Origin: Acidobacteriota bacterium
Lineage (GTDB): Bacteria > Acidobacteriota > Terriglobia > Acidiferrales > UBA7541
DNA length: 64,000 nucleotides
Direction: 5' to 3'
NCBI GenBank assembly: GCA_013289665.1
Contig: JABCZN010000005.1
Coordinates: 124,001 to 188,000, forward strand
The notes under the pieces: model-generated
What the model was told of the DNA's origin: nothing
The model's input: the letters and a program-made list of their open reading frames with translations, nothing else
Databases searched by the model: none
Part shown: positions 9,407 through 16,860 of the stretch, piece by piece
How positions within the stretch are numbered: the first letter of the stretch is position 1
Layout of the letters: every line of letters begins with the position of its first letter
Translations under genes and position numbers: made by a program

Positions 9407-9628
9407 GTGAGAGATCAACTGGAAGGCCTTGTGGGACAGATGGTGGAACGCGGAATTCTGTTTGATGAAGCCGTCGGTGAATTCGAAAAACGCTTCATCA
9501 AGCGGGTTCTGGAGCGAACCAACGGCAATCAGTGCCGGGCCGCCGAACTTTTGGGAATTCACCGCAATACTCTCAGCAGGAAGATGACGGTATACAAGCT
9601 GGATCACCGGAGACGGAAGGGGCGGTAG
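9407..9628 (+). CDS. stand-alone Fis-type helix-turn-helix protein
   Basis: A 73-residue protein starting at a GTG, with GGAGAG upstream. It is almost entirely a Fis/NtrC C-terminal domain: a helical N-terminal part, then NGNQCRAAELLGIHRNTLSRKM, the family's DNA-recognition HTH. No receiver or AAA+ sigma-54 activation domain precedes it, and the gene is not a degraded remnant of a larger frame. It may act as a nucleoid-associated or local regulator; targets are unknown. It follows purC closely and ends before a strong hairpin at 9746. Confidence 0.82.
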   Translation: MRDQLEGLVGQMVERGILFDEAVGEFEKRFIKRVLERTNGNQCRAAELLGIHRNTLSRKMTVYKLDHRRRKGR

Positions 9629-9745
9629 ACGGGGACAGCGGAGCCTTCGCGCCTAAGTTTGACGCGCACCCGCTCGATCCGTAAAAGCGGATGCCTGCCT
9701 GCGGCAAGCAGGGCGGGCAGCGGAAGCGGCCGCACTCTGAAATAG

Positions 9746-9785
9746 CAACGGCCCCGAATGGTGAATTCGGGGCCGTTGGTTTTCC
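9746..9785. terminator. strong intergenic hairpin, probably bidirectional terminator
   Basis: CAACGGCCCCGAAT (9746-9759) and ATTCGGGGCCGTTG (9765-9778) make a perfect 14-bp stem with a 5-nt loop, followed by TTTT on the plus strand. It sits between the convergent Fis-like gene (+) and the secreted TPR-like gene (-), so it can end transcription from both sides. Confidence 0.75.
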
Positions 9786-9798
9786 TAAATTGTGCAGG

Positions 9799-11136
9799 CT
9801 AGTTTCCCGGTTTCTTCGGAGCAGGCTTCCTGGGCGCCGGCTTTTTCGCCGGGCCCGCCTTCGGCAAATCTTCCGCATTTACCTTGGCCTTGTCCCAATG
9901 CAGCATAAACGCAGGATCGGGATCATAGGATTCCAGCGTGCCTGTGAATCGAACGGGATTGCCCTTCTCCAGTTTCGCCGCTTCCGGCTGATCGGTCTTC
10001 TTGATGATCACGTCCATGTTCGGCGTCGTGGCCGCTTCAAACTCCGCGTCGCTGGTGACGAAAGCCGTCTTGAGCTCGATTGTATCCGTCCCAGCCGTGA
10101 TTTCGATCAGCTTGCCGGGTACGTCGGGAAATTCCAGGCCGCACGCCGCCGTCCATGTGAGCTTCGCCTTGTCCCCGCCCGCTTTCAGGTCGGTAACGAC
10201 GGTGGCAATGGTCATGTCCTTACGCGCCGCGTCGAGATCGGCGGAGCTGACGAGTTTGTAGCTCGCTGGACGATCGACCGAATTGGGCGCAAGTTGCAGG
10301 AGCTCGTTCATCTCCGCGTCTATCAGCGGGTCGCAAACCGTCCCGCCCTGGTAATTCGCGATCACCTTGCGGATATAACTCTTCACCGACTTCGACTGCT
10401 GCTCGGTGGCGCTCTTGGACGTGGCCGCACGCGCAAAGTACCAAATCGCATCAAGCGACTGCGCGGGAGTCATGGCCATGTAGGCCTGGCCCAACTTGTA
10501 GTTGGAGACCAGATCGTCCGGAGCGAGGGCCAGCACCGCCTTGTAGGACTCTATGGCGCCGGCGTAATCCTTCGCTGCCATCGCCGCCGTCGCCGCGGTA
10601 CCGTTGAATACGATCAGCGACTGCTTTTTTTCCCCGGCAAACTTGGCATCGTCCTCTCCTTCCGGCTTCGGCAACTGGTCCAGAACCTTCAATGCGGCGA
10701 GGGCCGCAGTGCGCGCGGTCTTGGCGGTTTCCGGATCGGGATTCTGAATCGCGTTGAAGGCATACGCGCGCACATAGTAGGCGTCATACTTTTCTGCGGG
10801 ATTGATCTTGTCGCCGAGCGCGCTCATCTTGTCCGCGTATTCGATGGCCTTCGGATAATTCTTTTGTGCGTAGTAATTCTTGTAATACAGAGGGTAGATG
10901 TAATTCAGAAGCGCGGAATTCGGATACTTGGCGACAAAATCGTCGAGCAGCTTGATCTGGGCGGCGGGATTCTTTTCAGCGGCGGCAGCCTGGTAGGAGT
11001 TATACTCCGCCATCGTGTAGGGCTGCTGCTTGGTTGCGCCTGCGGCAGACGCGTCCTGGGCCGCGGCATTCGGGCTGCTGCTCAGGCCAAGCGCCGCAAG
11101 AAGCAGAAGGCTTGCCATCCAACGAATTGCTCTCAT
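9799..11136 (-). CDS. secreted tetratricopeptide-like protein
   Basis: A 445-residue exported protein. A signal peptide covers roughly residues 1-26 (MRAIRWMASLLLLAALGL.., ending NAAAQ). The body is alpha-helical with repeats of TPR character, such as NSALLNYIYPLYYKNYYAQKNYPKAIEYADK and DYAGAIESYKAVLALAPDDLVSNYKLGQAYM. A less helical C-terminal domain follows, and the tail is Pro/Lys-rich (KKPAPRKPAPKKP). Such proteins usually scaffold protein-protein contacts in the periplasm. The gene is convergent with the Fis-like gene, and its partner is unknown. Confidence 0.75.
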   Translation of the reverse strand: MRAIRWMASLLLLAALGLSSSPNAAAQDASAAGATKQQPYTMAEYNSYQAAAAEKNPAAQIKLLDDFVAKYPNSALLNYIYPLYYKNYYAQKNYPKAIEYADKMSALGDKINPAEKYDAYYVRAYAFNAIQNPDPETAKTARTAALAALKVLDQLPKPEGEDDAKFAGEKKQSLIVFNGTAATAAMAAKDYAGAIESYKAVLALAPDDLVSNYKLGQAYMAMTPAQSLDAIWYFARAATSKSATEQQSKSVKSYIRKVIANYQGGTVCDPLIDAEMNELLQLAPNSVDRPASYKLVSSADLDAARKDMTIATVVTDLKAGGDKAKLTWTAACGLEFPDVPGKLIEITAGTDTIELKTAFVTSDAEFEAATTPNMDVIIKKTDQPEAAKLEKGNPVRFTGTLESYDPDPAFMLHWDKAKVNAEDLPKAGPAKKPAPRKPAPKKPGN

Positions 11137-11448
11137 TCCTTATCTCCTCGCTGCATACATGAAAGTAAAATTGCGTAAATCGCCAGAGGTCATGCCGCTG
11201 ACGGAACTGCTGCCATTCCCTGCGGTCCAGAAGTGCCCTATCGGAAACGTTGGAATTATAGGTTCAGCCGCTCTCCAATCGCAAGCCGGGATCTGAAATT
11301 TCAAAACCCGGAGGGCCGGGGCCTTGCGCGGAGCACGCCGAAAACCTTGGCCCCGGCACACCACCGAGGCATTCTCATTGGGGTGTCATCCTAACGAGAT
11401 AAGATGAGTTTCGCACAAAAAGAGTGGCTTCGGCGAGGAGGAATACAA
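11137..11448. other. divergent intergenic region with a 9-bp inverted repeat
   Basis: About 310 bases between the divergent TPR-like (-) and SDR (+) genes. GCCGGGGCC (11315-11323) and GGCCCCGGC (11349-11357) form a perfect 9-bp inverted repeat separated by 25 nt. It could be a regulatory site or a hairpin. No clear sigma-70 promoter was recognised. Confidence 0.45.
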
Positions 11449-12204
11449 ATGGCCAACATAAGCGGGGCAAATACAAGAAATGCGGCGGGAAAACCGCTGC
11501 TGGGCGGCGTGGCCCTGGTCACCGGCGGCAGCCGCGGCATCGGCAAAGCGATCGCCAGGGAACTTGCCGCAATCGGAGCGGCCGTGAGCATTTGCGGCCG
11601 GGATGAAGAAAAATTAATGCTCGCGGCGCGTGAATTGGAATCCGCAGGAACCAGGATTCTGGCGCGCCGCGCCGATGTAACGAACGAGGCCGAGATCCGC
11701 GCGTTCGCCCAGGCGACGGAAAAGGAACTCGGCGGCATCACGATCCTGGTCAACAACGCGGGGACGGGAGGCGGCGGCTTCGGTGCCATCCAGGATAAAA
11801 GTGAAGCCGAGTGGGACCTGGTGATGAACACGAATTTAAAGAGCGTGTTTTTTCTCTCGCGCGCCGTGATTCCGGGAATGATCGAGCGCCGCGGCGGCGA
11901 CATCATTAATATCAGCTCGCTCGCCGGAAAAAATACTTTTGCCGGTGGAGGAATCTATTGCGCCTCGAAATGGGGGCTTCAGGGGCTCTCCGGCTGCATG
12001 GCCGAGGACCTGCGCGCGCACGGAATCCGTGTAAGCGTGATTTGTCCTGGAAGCGTGGCAACGGATTTCCGGGGGCGCGGGCCAAAGGACCCCAGCAAGG
12101 TGCTGACGGCGGATGACGTGGCCCACGCCGTGTGCATGATAGCGACCCAGGGCCCGCAGAGTTTCATCAGCGAAGTGCAGTTGCGGCCCGTGGCCAAGCC
12201 GTAG
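11449..12204 (+). CDS. short-chain dehydrogenase/reductase (FabG-like)
   Basis: A 251-residue NAD(P)-dependent oxidoreductase. ATG 11449 is preferred over the upstream in-frame ATG 11404 because a textbook AGGAGG lies 7 nt before it. The cofactor-binding motif is TGGSRGIG (25-32), the structural NNAG is at 102-105, and the catalytic residues are Ser157, Tyr170 and Lys174 (YCASK). This is a complete classical SDR active site. The basic residue Arg51 after the second strand favours NADPH. The substrate is unknown: it may be a 3-ketoacyl-ACP reductase or a reductase of another carbonyl. It ends 27 nt before the MarR promoter. Confidence 0.87.
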   Translation: MANISGANTRNAAGKPLLGGVALVTGGSRGIGKAIARELAAIGAAVSICGRDEEKLMLAARELESAGTRILARRADVTNEAEIRAFAQATEKELGGITILVNNAGTGGGGFGAIQDKSEAEWDLVMNTNLKSVFFLSRAVIPGMIERRGGDIINISSLAGKNTFAGGGIYCASKWGLQGLSGCMAEDLRAHGIRVSVICPGSVATDFRGRGPKDPSKVLTADDVAHAVCMIATQGPQSFISEVQLRPVAKP

Positions 12205-12231
12205 CGAAGCGACAAGGGGCATATTTTCCTC

Positions 12232-12260
12232 TTGACAATAGTCGTTTACACGACTATCAT
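12232..12260 (+). promoter_or_regulatory. sigma-70 promoter with embedded palindromic operator for marR
   Basis: TTGACA (12232-12237) and TATCAT (12255-12260) are separated by exactly 17 bp. The spacer holds a perfect inverted repeat ATAGTCG (12238-12244) / CGACTAT (12251-12257) with a 6-bp centre, overlapping the -10. A dimer bound here would block RNA polymerase. The start codon of the MarR gene is only 7 nt past the -10, so the transcript would be leaderless or nearly so. MarR-family regulators typically bind such sites, so autorepression is the simplest reading. Confidence 0.75.
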
Positions 12261-12266
12261 CACTCC

Positions 12267-12731
12267 ATGAATTCCCGATCCAAAGCCGGCTCCCCCGGCG
12301 CCCTCCCTCTCGAGGACCAGATCTTCGTCGCCCTCCTCAGGGCGTCCGATTCCCTGGCTTCTCGAGGCGATCAATTGATGAAAGCCAACGGTCTGACTTC
12401 GGCCCAATACAACGTCCTCCGCATCCTGCGCGGCGCCGGCCCCGAGGGCCTCCCCTGCAACACCGTCGCCGAACGCATGATCTCCCGCGACCCGGACATG
12501 ACTCGCCTCCTCGACCGCATGGAGAAACGCGCCCTGATCACCCGCGAACGCCAGAAAGAAGACCGGCGCGTGGTGAAGGCGCGAATCACGGATGACGGTC
12601 TGAAGCTGCTCAAGAAGATGGACGCTCCCATCCGGGAACTCCACAAGAGCCAGTTCGCCCACATGACTTCCGCGCGTTTGAAGACTCTGATGGATCTTCT
12701 TGCCGAAGTGGCGGCCGAAGCGCCGAAATAG
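12267..12731 (+). CDS. MarR-family transcriptional regulator
   Basis: A 154-residue winged-helix repressor. ATG 12267 lies directly after the palindromic promoter; longer in-frame starts run back into the SDR gene and are rejected. The winged helix is visible as LTSAQYNVLRILRGAGPEG then AERMISRDPDMTRLLDRMEKRALI and the wing RERQKEDRRVVKARIT, all characteristic of MarR. Flanking helices form the dimer interface. It heads a same-strand run of YceI, nitroreductase, DedA-rhodanese and WrbA genes, all linked in other bacteria to redox, quinone or electrophile stress. It is therefore the likely local sensor-repressor of this cluster. There is no obvious redox cysteine pair in the protein. Confidence 0.9.
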   Translation: MNSRSKAGSPGALPLEDQIFVALLRASDSLASRGDQLMKANGLTSAQYNVLRILRGAGPEGLPCNTVAERMISRDPDMTRLLDRMEKRALITRERQKEDRRVVKARITDDGLKLLKKMDAPIRELHKSQFAHMTSARLKTLMDLLAEVAAEAPK

Positions 12732-12802
12732 GAGCTTGGGCATCCAATACTCAAAAATTCGGCAAGTGAACCAGGCGAGAGAAATATAAAGGAGAAGCAA
12801 CG

Positions 12803-13417
12803 ATGAACGGGCCATTCTCAAAAGCAGGAATGTTGGCAGGGCTGGCGGCGGCACTCGCGCTGCCCGCAAGCGCGGGGACAACTACGTACCAGATCGATCC
12901 GCGGCACTCGAGCGCCGGATTCGGCGTGACCCACCTGATGATTTCGACCGTGCGCGGCGAATTTCACGGTGTCACCGGAACCGTGGTTGTGGACGACTCG
13001 GATATTTCCAGATCCAGCGTGAACGTCACCATTGACGCCACGACTGTCGATACCCGCGAACCCGATCGCGACAAGCACCTGAAAAGCGAGGCCTTCTTTG
13101 ACGTCGCCAGGTATCCCACCATCACCTTTCAATCCACCAAGGTCGAGCGCAGTGCCGACGGCAATCTCAAGGTCACCGGCGACCTGACCATCCGGGGCGT
13201 GACCAAGGCCGCGATTCTTACCGCGACGCTGCCCAAGGCTCCCATCAAGGATCCCTGGGGCCTCGAGCGCACTGCGGTTTCTGCTTCCACAAAAATCAAC
13301 CGGCAGGACTTCGGCGTGGCCTGGAACCAGAAGCTCGACAGTGGCGGCGTTGTTGTCGGCGATGATGTGAACGTCACGCTCGATGTGGAAATGATCATTC
13401 CTCCACAGTCAAAGTAG
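12803..13417 (+). CDS. secreted YceI-family lipid-binding protein
   Basis: A 204-residue periplasmic protein with a signal peptide (residues ~1-24, ALALPASAG). The ATG follows AAGGAG. The YceI fold is shown by TYQIDPRHSSAGFGVTHL, then GVTGTVVVDD, DKHLKSEAFFDVARYPTITF, TGDLTIRGVTK and a C-terminal VGDDVNVTLDVEM strand. YceI barrels bind polyisoprenoid or quinone-like lipids. The gene lies 71 nt after marR in the same direction with no terminator visible between, so it is probably part of the MarR-controlled unit. Confidence 0.92.
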   Translation: MNGPFSKAGMLAGLAAALALPASAGTTTYQIDPRHSSAGFGVTHLMISTVRGEFHGVTGTVVVDDSDISRSSVNVTIDATTVDTREPDRDKHLKSEAFFDVARYPTITFQSTKVERSADGNLKVTGDLTIRGVTKAAILTATLPKAPIKDPWGLERTAVSASTKINRQDFGVAWNQKLDSGGVVVGDDVNVTLDVEMIIPPQSK

Positions 13418-13517
13418 TTTCCTTGAGCGTTGTTACGATGGAGTGGTGCGTTGCGGGCGGCGATCCTGCCGCCTGCAGCTTCCTGAGGGCCAACTAAGCG
13501 AAAATAAGGAAATCGTC

Positions 13518-14123
13518 ATGCACAAGCCGGCGCCAACCGAGCATCAAGTCCACGAATTGATCGAGCACCGCTGGAGCCCACGCGCGTTTTCAGAGCAATC
13601 CGTTCCGGCGGACGTATTGCGCAGCTTGTTTGAAGCCGCGCGCTGGGCGCCATCGAGCAGCAACGAACAGCCATGGGCTTTCCTCGTTACCACGGCCGGC
13701 GACAAGGAAAACCACGCGAAGATGCTGAGCACGCTGGTGGAGTTCAACCAGGGTTGGGCGAAACACGCCCCGGTGCTGGCGATTGCCGTCTCCCGACTGG
13801 CCTTCGCCCAGACCGGTAAACCCAACCGCAACGCCTTTTACGATACCGGGGCGGCCGTGGCGAATCTTTCGCTCGAAGCTACCTCTCGGGGCCTGTTCGT
13901 GCATCAAATGGCGGGGTTCGATGCGCAGAAAGCCATCGAGCTTCTCGAGATTCCCAGTGGGTGGGATCCGATCGCGGCTTTCACCATCGGCTACCCGGGC
14001 AATCCAGAATCCTTGCCCGAGACGCTGCGCCAGCGCGAACTGGCGCCGCGCGAGCGAAAGCCGCTGGACTCATTTGTCATGGGCGGGCGCTGGGGCAAGC
14101 CCGCATCCTTCATCCAGAAGTAA
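13518..14123 (+). CDS. nitroreductase-family FMN oxidoreductase
   Basis: A 201-residue cytoplasmic flavoprotein. ATG 13518 follows AAGGA; the longer in-frame start at 13443 has no ribosome site. Family features are HRWSPRAFSEQSVP and LFEAARWAPSSSNEQPWAFLV at the N-terminus (FMN phosphate and ring binding), YDTGAAVANLSLEAT in the dimer core, and the C-terminal GYPG segment. Such enzymes reduce quinones, nitroaromatics or enals with NAD(P)H. Position between YceI and the DedA-rhodanese gene supports a detoxification role. Substrate unknown. Confidence 0.9.
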   Translation: MHKPAPTEHQVHELIEHRWSPRAFSEQSVPADVLRSLFEAARWAPSSSNEQPWAFLVTTAGDKENHAKMLSTLVEFNQGWAKHAPVLAIAVSRLAFAQTGKPNRNAFYDTGAAVANLSLEATSRGLFVHQMAGFDAQKAIELLEIPSGWDPIAAFTIGYPGNPESLPETLRQRELAPRERKPLDSFVMGGRWGKPASFIQK

Positions 14124-14162
14124 CCCGCATGAGTTATGCTTTTACAGAGGAAATAACCCGGC

Positions 14163-15131
14163 ATGCACAGCACGCTCGAATTCCTGGTGAACCACGGTTA
14201 CCTGGTTCTGTTGATCTGGGTGTTCCTCGAACAGGCGGGCCTACCTCTTCCTTCGATTCCGTTGCTCCTGGCTGCTGGAGCGCTTGGCGGAATGAACCGG
14301 CTGAATTTCGGCGTCGCGCTGTTGATCTGCATGGTGGCGGCGGTTTCCGCCGACACGATCTGGTACGAACTCGGCCGAAGGAGGGGCATCCGGATTCTCC
14401 ACTGGCTGTGCAAAATTTCACTGGAGCCGGATTCCTGCGTGCGCCGCACAGAAGGGCTCTTTGAAAAGCAGGGCGCAAAATCCCTGCTGGTTGCCAAGTT
14501 TCTCCCTGGCCTGAACACCGTGGCCACGCCGCTCGCCGGCATCTTCCACATGAAGTTCCGGAGATTTCTGGCCTTCGATGCGATGGGTGCGGTTCTTTGG
14601 GCCGGAACGTATCTGGGCCTTGGATACATCTTCAGCGGGCAGATTGAGCTCATCGCGATGAAAGCCCAACAGCTTGGCGGCGGCCTGATGGTGCTGGTGG
14701 TTGGCGCCCTGATCTTCTACGTGGGCTACAAGTTCGTGGCACGCCAGAAATTCCTGCGCGAATTGAGAATTTCGCGCATCAGCCCGGCAGAGTTGAAAGA
14801 AAAACTGGACGCGGGCGAGCCGCTCACGATCGTGGACCTGCGGCATTCGGTGGACTTTGAAGCCGACCCGGAAACGATCCCCGGCGCTTTTCGCATGGAC
14901 GCAAGCGAACTCCAGCAAACCGATGAGCGGCTGCCGCGCGACCGCGAAGTTATCCTCTACTGTACTTGACCAAACGAAGCCACCAGCGCCCGTGTGGCGC
15001 TGCTCCTCAGAAACAAAGGCATAAGGCATATCCGCCCGCTCCAGGGCGGACTCGACGCCTGGCGTGAACTGGGCTACCCCTTGCAGATGATGCAAGTGGG
15101 CACGGAGACGGATCCGATCTCAAAAACCTGA
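14163..15131 (+). CDS. DedA membrane protein fused to rhodanese domain, with in-frame TGA (candidate selenoprotein)
   Basis: Conventional translation stops at TGA 14967-14969 after 268 residues, but the same frame continues for 53 codons to a TGA at 15129. Residues 1-200 form a DedA/SNARE-associated integral membrane domain ([14 protein letters not shown], then [16 protein letters not shown] and several membrane spans). From ~205 a rhodanese domain begins ([32 protein letters not shown]). It runs to VILYCT, the TGA, then [11 protein letters not shown] and the usual C-terminus [15 protein letters not shown]. The catalytic Cys is Cys267; the TGA is residue 269, where related extended-loop rhodaneses usually have a second Cys (C-x-C-P). 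The TGA may encode selenocysteine (C-x-U), or be a one-base nonsense change from TGC or TGT. DedA proteins transport lipids or quinone-linked carriers; rhodaneses move sulfur or reduce thiols. wrbA follows 19 nt downstream. Confidence 0.72.
14970..15005 (+). promoter_or_regulatory. SECIS-like hairpin just downstream of the in-frame TGA
   Basis: CAGCGCC (14984-14990) and GGCGCTG (14996-15002) form a perfect 7-bp stem with the 5-nt loop CGTGT. The loop begins 21 nt after the TGA and has G at position 2. This matches the general layout known for bacterial SECIS elements (short stem, small apical loop with an early G, about 16-37 nt from the UGA). GC-rich coding DNA forms such hairpins by chance fairly often, so this is supportive, not decisive. 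Confidence 0.4.
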
Positions 15132-15150
15132 AACACGGAGGAGCCACCCA

Positions 15151-15768
15151 ATGGCCATCAAGGTTCAAGTGATTTTCTACAGCATGTACGGCCACGTCTA
15201 CAAAATGGCGCAGGCCGTCGCGGAAGGTGCAAAGCAGGTTCCCGGCGCTGAAGTCTCGCTCTATCAGGTGCAGGAACTTGTGCCCGACGACGTGCTGGAG
15301 AAATACGGCGCCAAAGCCGCAAAGGCGGCGCTTGCCCAAGTACCGGTCGCCAAAGTGGACCAACTGCCAGAAGCCCACGCCATTATTTTCGGAACTCCCA
15401 CGCGCTTTGGCAACATGGCCGCGCAAATGCGGAATTTCCTGGATCAGACCGGCGGGTTGTGGGCCAAAGGCTCGCTGATTGGAAAAGTAGGCAGCGTGTT
15501 CGCCTCAACGGGCACCCAGCACGGCGGTCAGGAGACCACGATTACCAGTTTTCACTCCACGCTGCTGCATCACGGCATGGTCATCGTCGGCGTGCCCTAC
15601 AGCGAATCAGGCCTGACGCACATGGGTGATATCTCGGGCGGCACGCCGTATGGCGCCACCACACTCGCCGGTCCCGACGGCTCGCGCCAACCCAGCGAAA
15701 ACGAACTCAAAATCGCCCGCTACCAGGGGAAGCACGTCACCGAAATCGCCGGCAAACTCTTCCGCTAG
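15151..15768 (+). CDS. wrbA: NAD(P)H:quinone oxidoreductase type IV (WrbA)
   Basis: A 205-residue flavodoxin-like FMN enzyme that reduces quinones by two electrons, avoiding semiquinone radicals. The ATG follows GGAGGAG. Visible motifs are the phosphate-binding loop [15 protein letters not shown], then [25 protein letters not shown] and [15 protein letters not shown] around the flavin, and [24 protein letters not shown] near the C-terminus, all diagnostic of WrbA. It is the last gene of the run beginning with marR, 19 nt after the DedA-rhodanese frame ends, and is followed by a hairpin at 15832. Confidence 0.96.
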   Translation: MAIKVQVIFYSMYGHVYKMAQAVAEGAKQVPGAEVSLYQVQELVPDDVLEKYGAKAAKAALAQVPVAKVDQLPEAHAIIFGTPTRFGNMAAQMRNFLDQTGGLWAKGSLIGKVGSVFASTGTQHGGQETTITSFHSTLLHHGMVIVGVPYSESGLTHMGDISGGTPYGATTLAGPDGSRQPSENELKIARYQGKHVTEIAGKLFR

Positions 15769-15831
15769 GGCTTGCAGCCAGCTCCTCCTCCGCCTGCCGC
15801 CTATTGCGTGTTTTCGCGCGGAATGAAAGAA

Positions 15832-15860
15832 GGCCGGGCAAGCCCGGCCCCTAGCTAGAA
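15832..15860. terminator. hairpin between convergent wrbA and dcd
   Basis: GGCCGGGC (15832-15839) and GCCCGGCC (15842-15849) form an 8-bp inverted repeat. On the minus strand the stem is followed by TTCTTTCATT, so it suits dcd best, though it lies between two convergent genes and may serve both. Confidence 0.5.
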
Positions 15861-15879
15861 GCAGGAGAGTGCGCCGGGA

Positions 15880-16434
15880 TTAGAGGCGCGGAAGAACAAT
15901 CCCGCCCTGCGCCTGATACTTCCCTTTTTTGTCCTTGTAGCTGACTTCGCAATCCTCGTCGCTTTCAAAAAACAGCACCTGGCACAATCCCTCATTCGCA
16001 TAAATCCGCGCGGGCAGCGGCGTGGTGTTGCTGATTTCCAGCGTCACGAACCCTTCCCACTCCGGCTCAAACGGCGTCACATTGACGATGATCCCGCAGC
16101 GCGCGTAGGTGGACTTGCCAAGGCAAATCGTCAGCACATTCCGCGGGATGCGAAAATATTCAATCGAGCGCGCCAGCGCAAACGAGTTCGGTGGCACCAA
16201 ACAAACGTCGCCCTTGAATTCCACCAGCGACCGCGGATCAAAGTTCTTCGGATCCACGATGGTAGAATTGACGTTGGTGAAGATGCGGAATTCGTCGGCC
16301 ACCCGGATGTCGTATCCATACGAGGACACGCCGTAGCTGATCACTCCTTCCCGAACCTGCCGGTCGGTGAACGGTTCGATCATCTTGTGCTCCAGCGCCA
16401 TGCGGCGGATCCAACGGTCTGGCTTGACGGACAT
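15880..16434 (-). CDS. dcd: dCTP deaminase
   Basis: A 184-residue enzyme that deaminates dCTP to dUTP, feeding dTMP synthesis. The start MSVKPD at 16434 is chosen because GGAGGAGG precedes it by about 6 nt; a longer frame starts at 16449. Hallmarks are [11 protein letters not shown], the [11 protein letters not shown] nucleotide-binding stretch, and [16 protein letters not shown] with the catalytic glutamate region. Length fits the monofunctional trimeric enzyme. It is transcribed alone and divergently from the HU gene. Confidence 0.95.
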   Translation of the reverse strand: MSVKPDRWIRRMALEHKMIEPFTDRQVREGVISYGVSSYGYDIRVADEFRIFTNVNSTIVDPKNFDPRSLVEFKGDVCLVPPNSFALARSIEYFRIPRNVLTICLGKSTYARCGIIVNVTPFEPEWEGFVTLEISNTTPLPARIYANEGLCQVLFFESDEDCEVSYKDKKGKYQAQGGIVLPRL

Positions 16435-16505
16435 CCGATCCTCCTCCACAGAAAACTTAGAAAGTAGGCTCGCAAAAGGTTAAAGTGTAGATGAGGCGGA
16501 ACTTC

Positions 16506-16534
16506 TTGACAACCCGGGCCTTAGCCTCTAGCAT
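16506..16534 (+). promoter_or_regulatory. sigma-70-type promoter for the HU gene
   Basis: TTGACA (16506-16511) and TAGCAT (16529-16534) are 17 bp apart. The HU start codon lies 26 nt downstream with GGGAGG before it. The consensus -35 fits the strong expression expected of a nucleoid protein. Confidence 0.65.
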
Positions 16535-16560
16535 CGGGCCACATAGAGCGGGAGGACGGT

Positions 16561-16854
16561 GTGATTAAGCTAGATATTGTGAATGCCGTCGTAGGGAAGA
16601 CGAACATCAGCCGCACAAAAGCGGAGCAGGCCGTGGAGACTGTTTTTGAGTCCCTGAAGAACGCCATGGGGCGTGGGCAGCGCATCGAGCTGCGCAAGTT
16701 CGGCGTATTCAGCGTGAAGCCGCGGAAGACCGGCATCGGGCGCAATCCCCGCACCGGCGAAGAAGTGAGCATCCCCCCAGGAAAAGCGGTGCGCTTCAAG
16801 CCCGGGAAAGAACTCCAGGGACTTGAAGACACCGCCGCCAGCCAAGCCAAGTAA
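16561..16854 (+). CDS. HU/IHF-family nucleoid DNA-binding protein
   Basis: A 97-residue histone-like protein starting at GTG with GGGAGG upstream. The fold is clear: an N-terminal helical dimerisation part (MIKLDIVNAVVGKTNISRTK, FESLKNAMGRGQRIELRKFGVF) and the beta-arm GRNPRTGEEVSIPPGKAVRFKPGKEL that inserts into the minor groove. The RNP arm tip and KPGKEL end are typical. HU versus IHF cannot be decided. The M50 protease gene starts 6 nt after its stop, so the two are probably co-transcribed. Confidence 0.95.
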   Translation: MIKLDIVNAVVGKTNISRTKAEQAVETVFESLKNAMGRGQRIELRKFGVFSVKPRKTGIGRNPRTGEEVSIPPGKAVRFKPGKELQGLEDTAASQAK

Positions 16855-16860
16855 GCCATT

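Noticed and set aside
9691..9720. CCTGCCTGC/GCAGGGCGGG inverted repeat after the Fis-like gene, and a similar one near 19921
   Set aside because: Short, imperfect and without flanking features; most likely common GC-rich intergenic sequence.
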